Shown piece by piece: positions 21,021 to 32,813 of a stretch of 64,000 bases of DNA. Source of the DNA: Epiperipatus broadwayi (lineage: Eukaryota; Onychophora; Udeonychophora; Euonychophora; Peripatidae); contig JAQFVV010012531.1 in the NCBI GenBank assembly GCA_028023455.1, positions 250,001-314,000 of the forward strand. Reading direction: 5' to 3'. A program made the position numbers and the translations under genes. The notes under the pieces are model-generated. The model saw only the letters and a program-made list of their open reading frames with translations, was not told the origin of the DNA and ran no database searches. How positions within the stretch are numbered: position 1 is the first letter of the stretch; every line of letters starts with the position of its first letter.

Positions 21021-21990
21021 AAAAATACAACTAAAACATCATCATCACAAACTTTCAGGAAAACAATCATTTTTATGTGTTTAACTATGAATAAAATTTA
21101 CCTTATAGAATACTGATATGGAAATATTTGCTTCATTCTAGTAAAAGAAATAAAATAATTATATTAATTATTTATTTGTCTTTAAAGATAAATATAATAT
21201 AAAATTAACTTGGTGCTCATTTCAATTTATGTATTGCTAATAAAAGAGTGTTATATTCAATAAATATGCCTTATTGTTTTTTGAAAATATTTTATTACCA
21301 AGAAAATATGAAATATTATTTATTATTTTCTTGCAAGAATCTGCTCTTCATTGTATAATATATAACTTATTAGAAACATAAAGTCTTATTTATTGCTCGA
21401 CATTTTATATTACTTTATATTGTTTAAATAGAAATATATTTGCTCTTTACTACTGTTCATCATGTAAGGCTACAATTTATATTTCCAAAGGAAATCGTAT
21501 CATTTATCTATGTGTTTTCTGAATTATCTACAAAGTTTATTATTATTATTCATTTCATTATAGTTATTTTTCATATCGTCATATTATTAAATAAATATTT
21601 TATTATTACTTGAATGGTTTTTCAGAAATGTCATTGCTTAATTTTCTACTTACTTCAAATTTTAATTGCTTGTTTGCAGATATTTAATATTCAATATTGT
21701 CTGGATAATCTGCAAAATCTTCAGCAACTGTTTTGCTGTCAGATATTATGGTAAATCAAGATTTAAGGACTATTAATTTATTAATTGATAAAAGTGTATA
21801 AATATTTAGTTTTAAAATTTATTCATGTGTGTATTACGCCCATGATTTTTTTCTATGTATTATTTATGTATGATTTTAATGTTTCTTATGTTAGTTCTCA
21901 GAATATTACTGTTATTGGAAATATTTTAGAGTGTGTCATATTAGTCCCATATTGAAATATTTAGAATGCAAATAAATTAAAGAATTCACA
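21021..21990. other. No gene recognised
   Basis: A+T-rich intronic DNA with no coding-like segment that I trust. Confidence 0.55.
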
Positions 21991-21999
21991 GATCCATAA

Positions 22000-24290
22000 G
22001 CAAGAACTGGTAAAACACATTTATTAAAAATCTTCCTTTTCAAACACATAGGCTTATTTCCTTTTAGTATCAAATTACTTCTACCAAAGGCACTCCAACC
22101 AAGTTTAATTCTATGATTAATTTCATCTACTATGTTTCCATCTGTATAATAATATGACCAAGGTATTTGTAGCTGTTAACTTCTTCTAACTCATCATAAT
22201 CAATCTTTATTTTCATATTTTGAAAAAATCTATTGAACATTACTTTAGCTTTTTAACATTTATCTTTAGTCCTACTTTCTTACTTTCATCTGATAACTCC
22301 TGTAACATTCACATTATTTTCACAAACAATTGCATCATCTGTACAATAAAGATGATTTAATCCACAAAATACTTTTTCCAAAATTGCTATAAAAAGTTTT
22401 GGAGATACGGAATTATCCTGTCATACAACCCTTTTAATGTTAATGTTTTTAGTATTACTATGTAATCTATCACTGCTGTTGTATTTTGAAAATAATTTTC
22501 AAAATATGATAATGTCCTGGATCAGTATCTTCATGAGCCAATACTTTAATCACTGAAAAAATGCTTACAAAAGCAAATGCCTTTTCAAAATCCAAAGTAT
22601 AATGCCAACTCATATTCATTGCTCTTCTCCATAACTTCTCTCAACATTTAGATGTGATCCATTGTGCTAAATTCACTTTTACATCCAGCTTGTTTTTTGG
22701 TTGACTGAAATTCAGAGTTTACCTGAGATGCATTATAATTATTTTATAATTATTTTGATAAAATTTTTATAAAGAACTGTTAAAAGATTGATAGGTCTGT
22801 AATTTCTAATATCTTTTTATCATTATTTTTAAATATTAATATTAGTACTGCATTCTTCCAATCATCTGGTACATTTTGATCATTTAGAAATTTCATATAT
22901 CTTTGACAATATTTTTTTTATTTCTTCACTGCTTCTTTTAAAATATTGTTATAATTCCATCATTTATTCATTTAAAATTATGAGCAATTCAGAAGATGTA
23001 GTAATTGTAGGGAATACTTTTTCTTGTTTGTTTTATTATATAATTCTTTATAGAAGTCTTCCACACATTTCATGAGATCATCTCTTTTTTAATAATAGTT
23101 GCGTCTTTTTATTGCAGAAATAAGTTTATTACCAATATATTGTTTTACACTTTTGATACTTTGATTTTTTTTCTATAGCTTTTTCCTTGCTAATTCACAG
23201 TTATATTTTCTTATATTATTATTAACTCTTTTTTGCCCCATTTTACAAATTTCTAGATATTCATTTCTTTTTAATGGATTATATTTGTATATTTTTATAT
23301 GTTTTCTTTGATTATAAATTATCTTGTCTCATTAAAAATTTTACTAGTCAATTGATGTTTTTTGTACTAACTATCTTTGTTGCAATAGTGTATCAGTTAT
23401 TTTTCTATTGATTTCATTCAAATTTGAATCGTGTTCAAAATTTGTTAATATTTTTAAATGATCTGCAAGTTCTAATTTAAATATATTAAGAGTGTTTCTG
23501 AAGATTAGGAATATCAGTTGTGAATATTGTTTTTCATAATAATTTTTGTCTCTCTAGTTTTCCATTAACATGTATCTTACATCTCACTAAATGATGATCA
23601 CTGCCTATGTTGAATTTATTAAGAACATTTTAATCATAAAATACATATTTTCTCTTAACCAAAACATAACCTTTGTTTGGGTGCTACAAAGTTCTTTTTT
23701 CTTAGAATTTTTAGAACGAATACATAAAATAAAGTTTTTTTCTTTTTCTGTGATCTGCGTAAGTCTAAATTCTCTTTCATTTCTCTTGCCATAACCAAAT
23801 TTATCCACAACCCTTTCAGCTTTCTATTGTTTACCAATTCTAGCATTAAAATATATGACAATTTTAAAATGTTGTTTGGTCTCATCAAAAGCCTTTTCTA
23901 TATCCATATAAAAATCCTCTACTTCATCACAATGAGACCTTGTCAGAATATAAACCTGAATTATGTGCATTAAGTGTCTTCCATTAAGTTGAATAACTAA
24001 TCTTGCCATTCTATCAAATGTAATATCAAACTTCACAATGTTGTTCTTTCACTTTTTATTTATAATGAATCTTATTCTGCTTGTACTTTGAATATTTGTG
24101 TCTTTATAGTATAGTGCATGTCCACTTTTTAAAACAATAGCCTTTTCACATTTTCTTCTAAGTTCACAAAGTCCAGTGATGTTCCTTATAATATTAGACA
24201 GTTCTTTCAGTTTGTGCAATTTTCCTTCACTTAAACGTGATCTTCTTATGTAAGTACCTAAACAAAAGTTAATATAAAATCGCAACCTGA
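22000..24290 (-). pseudogene. RTE-clade LINE, decayed
   Basis: Read on the minus strand from about 24290 to 22000. The endonuclease domain is recognisable from SEGKLHKLKELS, GLCELRRKCEKAI and LKSGHALYY (24049-24285), then RLVIQLNGRH, HIIQVYILTRSH and FYMDIEKAFDETKQHFKI (23824-24036), all characteristic of RTE/BovB endonucleases. The reverse transcriptase follows: PDDWKNAVLILIF, YTLDFEKAF, VSPKLFIAILEKVF, a degraded FADD region, then KVMFNRFFQNMKIKID and YKYLGHII. The order EN-RT is correct for one element about 2.3 kb long. Many stops and frameshifts show it is dead. The small plus-strand frames here (for example 23591-23794) are shadows. Confidence 0.85.
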
Positions 24291-24544
24291 GTCACAATTA
24301 GAAGACTTTTATTTTTAAAATATATTTATTGACATAATAAAATTGTACAGATGAATAATAAATACACTTTGTTAATGTTGGCTCATCCATTGCTGGCATT
24401 TGGTCTGGTAGATGTATGCCAGAGCCATTCTCTGCACTAGCAGGTTGATGTATAAGTAAATACATTTCATTTTGTTGGTATTGACCACCTCTTTTGAGGT
24501 TGGCCCAATAATGCTAACTTATCATGCCTCTCTAGTAGAATCCG

Positions 24545-24656
24545 GCATGTTGCATCATAGACTACTTCATTTATGATACACTACAATGTGAATATACCAG
24601 GTCCAATATTCACATTGTAGTGTATCATAAATGAAGTAGTCTATGATATAACATGC
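24545..24656. repeat. Near-perfect hairpin MITE
   Basis: Arms 24545-24596 and 24605-24656 share TCATAGACTACTTCATTTAT and GATACACTACAATGTGAATAT as reverse complements around an 8-10-bp loop. Mismatches occur only near the outer ends. Confidence 0.88.
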
Positions 24657-25340
24657 ACCTTCCATCTTCAACTGCCGACTGCTGCTTTGGCTGGTGTCTT
24701 TATAATCTCCTGAGAATAAGAGCACAAACTAATTTTTTTTGTCGTGGTTGTAAATATCTATTTTAAAAAATTTCATTCACACACACACATTTATTATGAC
24801 TTCAAGAAAATTTAACTAATATTTTAATTAAGAGCGGTTATGCAACTAAGAAGGACCTTGATGTTTTTTGATCTTAAACTCCAAGGTGAAAACATCACTA
24901 AACTCACTAGACCAGATAATGAATGTTGGGGAGCAATCCATCCATGTTCTTGTACAATATGTATAATTACATAATAATAACAGCTGCAACCTCAATAACA
25001 TATGAAGTGGATATTAGGAATTTGCCCTACTCGCCTCAAAGAGGAATCAAATAATCTCCTTTTCCTTAACTGTCAACTCTTTTTTGAAGCCTTATTTCTA
25101 ATATATTATTTCTATTTACGTTTGTCTTTATTTTTTATTCCTGGAGTTGGTAAGACCATATTTGATTAATAAATATAATTACAAATCTTAGTATGACATT
25201 TGTAACTGAAATGTCGAATCCTGTATTGTTTTAAAAGTTATGACGTTAAAAAATAAAGATCAAAATACCTATTTCTTTAACTCAAATAATTAAGTTGTAT
25301 AAAAAAATTGAGGAACAAAAACTATCAATAAAAGAAAAGA
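24657..25340. other. No gene recognised
   Basis: A+T-rich intronic DNA between the hairpin and the tRNA gene; a short CA repeat lies near 24777. Confidence 0.5.
25323..25340 (-). terminator. Pol III terminator of tRNA-Ser
   Basis: On the minus strand TCTTTTCTTTTATTG directly follows the tRNA 3' end, with two T4 runs. Confidence 0.75.
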
Positions 25341-25422
25341 CGACGAGGATGAGATTCGAACTCACGCGGGCATAGCCCAATGGATTAGCAATCCATCGCC
25401 TTAACCACTCGGCCACCTCGCC
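25341..25422 (-). tRNA. tRNA-Ser (anticodon GCT)
   Basis: The reverse complement is an 82-nt class II tRNA. The acceptor stem GGCGAGG pairs with CCTCGTC (one G-T pair) with G73. A-box TGGCCGAGTGG lies in the D arm; the anticodon stem-loop GATGGATTGCTAATCCATT reads anticodon GCT. A long variable arm (GGGCTATGCCC) and a T arm with B-box GAGTTCGAATCTC follow. The oligo-T runs TCTTTTCTTTT just downstream on the minus strand are a Pol III terminator. CCA is not encoded, as in eukaryotes. It lies inside DCST intron 2, antisense to that gene. It appears intact and functional. Confidence 0.95.
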
Positions 25423-26138
25423 TTGTGGAATTTATTTTGTGATTAGATAATTAGACTTTTGTCATTAATATTTATTTGATTAAATATTAAATGTAATATT
25501 TAATCAAATAGAATCTTTTTTTTAAGTAAGTTATTATAATACATTTTTATTATAAAATTACTAATTCATAGTTTCAAAATACAAAATTATAGTGACAAGC
25601 TAAAAATTCCTGGATGGTTTTCAGCGATAAAACTGTTGTTATCCAGCCTAACTTAGATGTCTATACATCGCATCACCTGCAATCTACTTTTTTTTAATTA
25701 CATAATAATTCCAACTTCTCTCTAAGCGGAGAATTTAATATATATACTATTATCAGTTACGAAATACAACAATGAGATAAAACTGTATACAAAAAAAAAT
25801 CTGTGAATAAGTTGAATTATGAGTGTACGCCTTGAGAATTTTTTTAATAGTTAGTCGTAAGTAGAGAAGTGTTTGTTTGATTGCATTAATTTATTAAAGA
25901 CCATTTTACTTTTTGTGTGTGTTATGTATATTGATAGTAATAAATTTAAAGTAGAATCCTTATCTTCAAATATTGATTTCAATTTAAAGATAAAATTGTC
26001 ACATTCTTTATCTGCATACGTATATTTAATAATCACAAAATAAATACACTTGAATCAATCATTAAAATAATGATACTTATGTTTAATACAAAAAAAAAGT
26101 TGATACAATGTATCCCCCTCCCTCCCAAATAACACAAC
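25423..26138. other. No gene recognised
   Basis: A+T-rich intronic DNA with an inverted pair TTTATTTGATTAAATATTAA / TTAATATTTAATCAAATAG near 25470-25510. No coding signal. Confidence 0.5.
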
Positions 26139-26195
26139 GGCGAGGTTTATGATTTGAACTTCTTTGAGCATACCCAAGGATTGCAATCTTTAATG
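26139..26195 (-). pseudogene. Partial tRNA-Ser pseudogene
   Basis: Plus-strand GGCGAGGTTTATGATTTGAA-CTTCTTTGAGCATACCCAA-GGATTGCAATC aligns base for base with the 3' two-thirds of the tRNA-Ser gene at 25341 (acceptor 3' strand, T arm, variable arm, anticodon region) with many substitutions. The 5' acceptor and D arm are lost. A dead tandem or retro copy of the intact gene. Confidence 0.7.
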
Positions 26196-26364
26196 ATTTT
26201 TAAAGGGGAAAAAATAACATAAAAATTTAAAATTGTGTTTGTTAACAGGTCCTAATTTAGTTTGTGTGCATGACCATTTTGAAATCTAAAAACAACTGCT
26301 GACACATCCAATTGATAAATGACATAAATATTGAATAAAAATTGGCATTCCTGCACGTTCTTGC

Positions 26365-27440
26365 GCGATGAGTCTCCCTCGGGGCAAAGTAAAAACAATA
26401 GGGTATAGGAAAACAACACACACTGGCAAGTACTTGGCATATACATCCAACCATACCATAAGCATTAAACATGGAATTGTACTATCACTATGGAACAGAG
26501 CAAAGGAGATTTTTTCACAAACCAGTTATTTGGAAAAGAAAAAGATTCACATAGAACAAACCCTTATGAAGAGTGGTTATCCATCAGCAATCATCAAGAA
26601 AACCTTTAATAGACAACACAAAGAGACACAAAAATGAAAAACAATTATTGGTACTGTAGTGAATCTATACATACTAGGAATGCCAGACAAATTAAAGAAA
26701 ATCTGCAATCAATATAACATTAGAACAGCTTTCCAAAGCCATATAACACTTTGAGGAATTTTTAACTTCACTAAGTCTAAACTGGAAATGCTGAAGAACA
26801 AAAAATGCATCTATGACATACCATGTGAATGTGGAAGGAAATATATTGGTGAGACCTGTCATCCTGTTGAACAGCAATTGAAAGAACACAAGTTAATGGT
26901 TAAAAGAGAAGAAAAGATCTGTCTACCATAGCAGACCATGTATGTACTAATGATCATATGTTCATATCAGCCTTTCAAGCCAATTGTGCAAATGCTTTGT
27001 GAGTGTTAAATAATAAATGAATACCCTCTGACCAATACAAAATATAGAATTTATGCAGGAATAAAAATTCCTGCATAAATTCTATATCTTGTATTGGTCA
27101 AAGGGTATTAATTCCTGCATAAATTCTATATCTTGTATTGGTCAGAGGGTATTCATTTCTTATTTAACACTCGCAAAGCGTTTGCACAATTGGCTTGAAA
27201 GGCCGATATGAATGTAATTACAATTATATACAGACGCTATAAAAATAAATGCTTATTTATATAATGACCATATGGTTAATTGGGAAAATACAAAAATATT
27301 GGATAAAGAGGGAAAAATGCATAGATTAAAATTCAAGGAAGCTGCTCATATGACAGTAGTAAAAAATCCTATAAGTCAACACAGTGTGGCAATACACAAT
27401 GTATGAAAATCTCTAATTAATCTTGCTCTTAGAGAAAATT
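26365..27440 (+). pseudogene. Penelope-like element, 3' part with GIY-YIG domain
   Basis: 5'-truncated. YRKTTHTGKYLAYTSNHT, KHGIVLSLWNRAKEI and EQTLMKSGYPSAIIKKTF (26368-26637) are the end of a Penelope-type reverse transcriptase region. After a frameshift, DKLKKICNQYNIRTAFQSH is the linker, and IYDIPCECGRKYIGETCH (about 26810-26860) is the Cys-containing start of a GIY-YIG endonuclease. The domain is interrupted at 26961 by a 301-bp insertion and resumes at 27270 with VNWENTKILDKEGKM, then FKEAAHM and NPISQHSVAIHNV. Stops are present, so it is dead. It lies in DCST intron 2. Confidence 0.85.
26961..27261. mobile_element. 301-bp hairpin insertion in the Penelope-like element
   Basis: The insertion is flanked by TAATGATCATATG (26948-26960) and TAATGACCATATG (27262-27274), a 13-bp target duplication with one difference. 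Arms 26961-27062 and about 27111-27214 are near-perfect reverse complements (GCCTTTCAAGCCAATTGTGC and complement). A partial third copy of the inner part (27068-27118) lies between them. About 47 bp of unpaired A+T-rich tail follow. No coding content. Confidence 0.82.
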
Positions 27441-27555
27441 AATATTGTAAAAAAATAAATTGAAGGGCTTATAGGAAAAAAAATTAAAGAACTCAGGAGG
27501 ATTTGAACCAACATTCATATATAAATATATTAAATTTCTACTATCAGTTACCTTT

Positions 27556-27834
27556 GACAGAATAGCTCAGTTGGTTAGAATGTTTGCCTTAAATTTGATA
27601 TTCAAGAATCTAAAGATGTGCGTTCTACAATACTGTCATGGTGCATATCAGGCCAGCAACACCTGAAGAAGAGTGGAGAATACTATTACTCAAAATATTG
27701 TGTAATTACTAACCTGTGTTATCTAATTGGGTGTTATTACTGACAAGTTGTTTGTATTTGAAAAGTTTAAATAAAGTTTAAAATTTTCTGTACATTCAAC
27801 ATTCACTCATAGATTATAGAAATAGTCCAACATA
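27556..27834 (+). mobile_element. tRNA-derived SINE, copy 2 (with A box)
   Basis: AATAGCTCAGTTGGTTAGAA is a tRNA D-arm; TAGCTCAGTTGG (27563-27574) fits the A-box consensus exactly. The B-box position is decayed. From TCAGGCCAGCAACACCTGAA onward it matches the 20.8-kb copy through to AATAGTCCAACAT. Confidence 0.8.
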
Positions 27835-30044
27835 TCACATCTAATCAACTACATTACATTAATTTAATTTAATACACAAGCATAGCCATGGGTACAGGTA
27901 TATTTACTATAAACAAATATCATGTTGCAATTGATATTTATAATTACCTAAGAATATTGTCTAGTGTTATAGAAACTAAATTAATAGAAAGTAGAAAAAT
28001 TGATCTTTTTTTTCTGTTTGTCTAAATTAATCAAGTACTATTACAATAGCAGAAATAAAATTTTAAATACTTCTATTATTATAATATCTGAATTGCAGAC
28101 TGTTTGTAAGAGTAAATAATGGGAAAAAAACTAGTAATTTTTTCTGTCTGTTATTAATTTATAATCTCTGATACCAGGTAGCATTGCTAGTTAATTGTAT
28201 ACTTGTTTGTGAAATATATGTAATGTGATATACACATATCTTCATTTGTTGTATTTCTATAGTTTATAGGTAATTAGATAAAGAAAACAATTCAAGGTCA
28301 AATGTTTAATAAAAATATGTTATTGTTTTACATAAATGTAGAATAAATGAATAATATATTAAAATTAAAAAAATTATTTTGTTAAATTATATCACATGAC
28401 AACAATACTTTATTAAAATTATAAGAAAGAAATTACATATTCAAAATTAATATTGAAAAATGTAGATCGTGTTGTTTATAGAGACAGAAATGATTTTCAG
28501 AAGGAAGAACATATACTTTCTTTTCTTTAAAAAGTTTATATTTTAACCTTACCTTATTCTAAAAGAGATTCTGAACTTGTAGTAAAAAAATGTACTGTGA
28601 GTAGAAAACTTTGGAAAAGAACAGGGATTCCTCTCATTTGGTGTTTATGACTTAAATGGAATGATTATCAACAAAATGCTATGCTGATTGCCATGGATCT
28701 AAGACTGAAAAATCTAATTGGATTATAACATTAACAAAGGAAAATAATTGGATAACATTCAGGGATTAAAATATCTATGTAGTCTTACCTATGTGTGTGC
28801 TAACATGAAGGTGCTAAAGGAATTGCTGCAAGATAAGAAAGTTAAACTGTAGTTTTAGATATATTAATATTAAACAGAAGCTTAGAGAAAAATTTTATTC
28901 AGTAACAACAGTTGAAATTATAATGGTAATATTTATAAGTGTTTATAAAATATTTCTTTTAAATTAATAATAATAATAATAATTGCAATGCAAAAACATA
29001 AATAGTATTTGTATAACTTAACTTTAAAATTATAAATAACTTAATAAAAAGATTAATACTTGATTCTTATTTCTTTTAAAAGGTAATAATTTAAGAATTC
29101 TCTGAATATTTTTATCTTTATTTGCATGTAAGAGAATTTATGCATTGATAATTTTAATTATAAATTATATATCACATCTAATTATACTATAGCAAGGATG
29201 AGCTATATATGAATTATAAATGTACATTATATGATGTTAATTGCTAATATAAATTATTTATTATTTAATCATCACTAATAAATTAATGTTTATCTTAATA
29301 AATTTATATTTTCATTAACCTAGGTATTTTGATTCACTACTGCATGCATCATTATACAACTATTTTATCTTATCCTATAGTATATTCCAGATGATATTTC
29401 ACTAGAGGTTCATACTGTCATTTTTTCAGGTGCATAGTCTTAAGGTTATAGCCTTAATATATATTACTTTAGGTAACGAGTATGCACTTTACAAATTTAA
29501 TTATTAAAACATTATTTAATAAATTTAATCTTCTTTGCCAATCAAGAGCATGCATATGGACCCATTGGTGCTCTTTAGAAATGTATGAGCCCATTGTACA
29601 TGTAGATATAAACTATTATAGAGTCATTTGTCATCAATTCATTTATTTATTAATTATATTTTAAATTACCTGAGTATGACATTTTCTCAATATATTTAGA
29701 TTTCACAAATATTTAGTGTATAAGTGGAGGAGAAAACTACTTGGTTCACAATTCATTTATTATGTGTAGTTGCACAAATCTATGAGGTTCTTGCATGGCT
29801 AGTTAGCCATATTCAGTTATAATATTATATTGTATTCATGATTACCCAAATATTCACAGTATTCAGTGAACAGCACTTATTTTAGTTATAATTTGACTGC
29901 CTTTATTAGTTTTCCTTTTTCGTTTGGCTCATCCAACTTCCATAGAAAGAAATATTGCTATTCATGAAATAATGTTGTTTCATTAGCATTGTTCATAGGT
30001 TTTTTTATTAGAATAGTTTTTTTTTACAATATATTTGAGTTAAA
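27835..30044. other. No gene recognised
   Basis: A+T-rich intronic DNA. A weak dispersed-repeat family D copy lies near 29400-29475. The 60-codon frame at 29482 has no motif. Confidence 0.5.
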
Positions 30045-30375
30045 TCACTTCAAATAAATACATTATTATTACTAATCATTTATTAAACTAAATAGTATCC
30101 TTGGCCTAGATATAAATCTTATTTAAAAATTAATATTTCTGGTTAGAAATAATTTCTAGTTTAATAAATTATTAGTAATAATTTTTAATAGATTTATTTG
30201 AATTAACTAGTGCCAAAACTTTTAGTGCAAAAAATTTGATGCTTATAAATCAAAGTAAAACAATTTGGTATTGATAAATACTGTCCAAATGATGAATATA
30301 TATCTAAGATATTGTGACCTAGACAACTGAAGAGTGCTGATTCAGGATAAATCACATCATCGGATTATTTGTCTT
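30045..30375. repeat. FB-A related foldback, degenerate
   Basis: ATTACTAATCATTTATTAAACTA near 30068 and TAGTTTAATAAATTATTAGTA near 30160 form inverted halves. The distal part has GAAGAGTGCTGATTCAGGAT near 30330, the reverse-strand form of the GCTGAA...CACTC core of FB-A. Same core as at 42.4-42.8 kb. Confidence 0.55.
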
Positions 30376-30448
30376 TTTTCAATGTCTTTACTCATATGTT
30401 TCAAAAATATATGGTAAAATAAAAGTTTAAACTGTATATTGTGCGTAT

Positions 30449-31410
30449 GAGAGGTACCCAAAAATTACTGGAATCATTCACTGATGGGTGAGCATATTGT
30501 GGTGCATGCCTCTGCCACTAGATGCCTTTTGTGGGGGCTCACTATTGTCATCAAGAGAAATCATGTTGTAACATAATGTTTTTGTAAAGTGTGTCTTATT
30601 TATTTATATTTGTAACTAGTACAATGTGAAATTCTGTTTTCTAATAGTGAAAATATCAGAGGAATAGTTGTAAAGCATGAACCACTAAACATCACATGAT
30701 CACTATCTCTTATACTAGCACATAATTGTTATTGATTACTCCGGTTGGCACAGGATGGCACTATTGTATGAAAAGATTTTTGTCTTGTATAATCCATGAA
30801 ACAGTATACAATCTAGCTGTTCTGGAGAAAACACAAGTTTATGAATGGTTTAATGGAAATGTCAAATTCACCACATCCCAAAATAAACTGGCAATTTAAG
30901 TCCAATAAATCCCAAAACTATGCTATTTTTTATGCAAATAGCATTATACTCTCAGAATTCATTCATAATAATCAGTCATTTTACCTACAAATTCTGAAAT
31001 GTGTGTGTGATGTGGTAAAATAAAAACAGCCTGATTTTTGATAAAGTGGGGAGTGAAAGCTTCACTATAACAATGTACCAACACACAAAGCCCTGAGTAA
31101 GAGACAATTTTTAAATAAGAACAGTATGATTCAGCTTATCCATCAACCATATTCTCCCATTCTTGCTCCAATTTTGTTTTATTCTCTCCAATGAAAAAAT
31201 ACCTCAAAAATTTGTTGTTTTGCAGGCTTAGAAGGTGTGAAAAAAATGGAGGTATTAAATGACATCATTTTGCAAGAGTTTCATGACTACTTTGAAAAGT
31301 AAAAAACATATTAAGTCTAGTACATTGCATTAAATAGATGGTACTTTGAAGGGGATTCAACTTGTTATACCTAAAAATATATAACCTTATATTAAAAATT
31401 CCAGGATTTG
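30449..31410 (+). pseudogene. mariner transposon remnant
   Basis: GAGAGGTACCCAAAAATTAC (30449) resembles a mariner terminal repeat. Coding relics follow in order: FYLQILKCVCDVVK (about 30980), a decayed HDNAPAH region with THKALS and VRDNF (31080-31110), LIHQPYSPILAP (about 31135-31175), EGVKKMEVLNDIILQEFHDYF (about 31230-31300) and WYFEGDS near the end. The order matches the C-terminal half of mariner transposase. Several stops and frameshifts. The right terminal repeat is unclear. Confidence 0.75.
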
Positions 31411-31423
31411 GAGGAGGGGGCTT

Positions 31424-31424
31424 G

Positions 31425-31457
<33 letters not shown>
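31424..31457. repeat. TA/TG microsatellite
   Basis: (TA)n followed by (TG)n without interruption. Confidence 0.9.
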
Positions 31458-31890
31458 CTATTGTATATATATTAAACAAACTAATGCTTGCATTAATTAT
31501 TAAGAATAAATATAGATAATGCTTTTATTTAAAGATAACTTCTAGATAATAAACGAATTAATAAATTTTAATTCCTAATTGAATTATTTAACCATTACAG
31601 TTATAAAAACAAAGATATATATATACAGAATGTATAAAAATCTTATGCCTTGTGGTTGTACATCCATCTTCATGTCCATGATATAAAATTCAAATCCAGG
31701 CCACTTAAAGCTTGAAAAATTTTTCAGGTTTCATATCAGGAATCTAGTCATTTAAAATTGGAAAGTTTGATAGATGGGCCTTACTTAAAGACTATATTAA
31801 ATTTTAGACATATTGTTTTTTACTATAACTGTTACTTATATATATATATATAGTGGTGTTAAAACATAATTATTATTTTACATATATATA

Positions 31891-32059
31891 TCATTAAAAA
31901 TCAGTCAACGTTTAGACAATTCCAATAACAATCAACAATTTCAAACTCTTGTCAAAACAACCTCTGCTATTGTTAAAAAGAGGTTGCCTTGACAACAGTT
32001 TGAAATTGTTAATTGTTATTGATATTGGGATTGTCTAAGTGTTAACTGTTTTTTAATGA
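31891..32059. repeat. Hairpin MITE
   Basis: TCATTAAAAAtCAGT ... and its reverse complement ...ACTGTTTTTTAATGA bound arms of about 75 bp (CAATAACAATCAACAATTTC and CAAACT-TTGTCAA shared) with a loop of about 15 bp. Confidence 0.85.
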
Positions 32060-32109
32060 ATACTTACAAACTCACATAATGTTGAGCGTTATTACACTTA
32101 ACATATATA

Positions 32110-32335
32110 TTCATAGTATTATTCCTGAGAGCTTTTATATAGTAAAAATATAATAGCCAAAATAGCTGACGTTTCAGTAATAACAAATATTTTCTTCAGA
32201 TCTTTTTCTTTCTCAAATCATAAGAAGAAGCTCTGAAGAAAGTATTTGTTATTGTACTGAAACATCAACTATTTTAGCTATTATATTTTTACTGTGCAGA
32301 AGCTCTTCAGAGATAATATTATGAATGCATCTTTT
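32110..32335. repeat. Hairpin MITE
   Basis: Arms 32110-32205 and about 32232-32335 are reverse complements. Outer TTCATAGTATTATTC pairs with GATAATATTATGAA; inner AGTAAAAATATAATAGCCAA pairs with its complement. It ends only 70 bp before a DCST exon acceptor (32405) in intron 2. Confidence 0.8.
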
Positions 32336-32405
32336 ATTCATGAGAATATTAAAATTAATATATATATTAGCTAACAATTATGTATTGACATTATTATATT
32401 ATTAG

Positions 32406-32591
32406 AAAAAGCTGGGAACATTAATTACTTGGAAAGAAAAATACCCTCGTCTATTAGGATGGATGACCAAATTCGGATGGGGACTCCAAAAATGTTTAAT
32501 CTGCAGTGATCCTTTAAAAAAACATATCCAAAAATGTAGTACACCTGATTGCAATTCTGTATACTGTAGACAATGCTGGAAGGAAATTAAT
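32406..32591 (+). CDS. DCST1/DCST2-like protein, exon c (RING-like finger)
   Basis: 62 codons between acceptor TATATTATTAG and donor AAT|GTAAGT, phase 0 at both ends. It continues exon b: KKLGTLITWKEKYPRLLGWM, then the C-terminal RING-like zinc finger CLICSDPLKKHIQKC...CNSVYCRQCWKEIN with CxxC, C-x4-C and YCxxCW. This finger is the hallmark at the end of DCST proteins and gives DCST1 its reported E3 ligase activity (established knowledge). The last CxxC of the finger should come from the next exon (see 60495-60569). The minus-strand frame over this exon is a shadow. Confidence 0.87.
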
Positions 32592-32813
32592 GTAAGTATC
32601 ATAACAATAGTATGAGTAGTATGATTTATAAAAGTTAAAATAGAATTTGTATATATATTATTATATTTAGTGTTTTTACAGTTTTATGATGTAAATAAAA
32701 TAGTTTTTTCATTAAACTATGTTAATATTGATTAATTTTATATATATATATTGAGACCATTACATGACTCATGGCATTCAACAACATAATACAGTGTGTG
32801 TATATATATATAT

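Noticed and set aside
21681-21751. Exon-like segment after TTGTTTGCAG, ending ATTATG|GTAAAT
   Set aside because: Its length is out of phase with DCST exons b and c, which already join in phase 0, and the peptide resembles nothing known to me.
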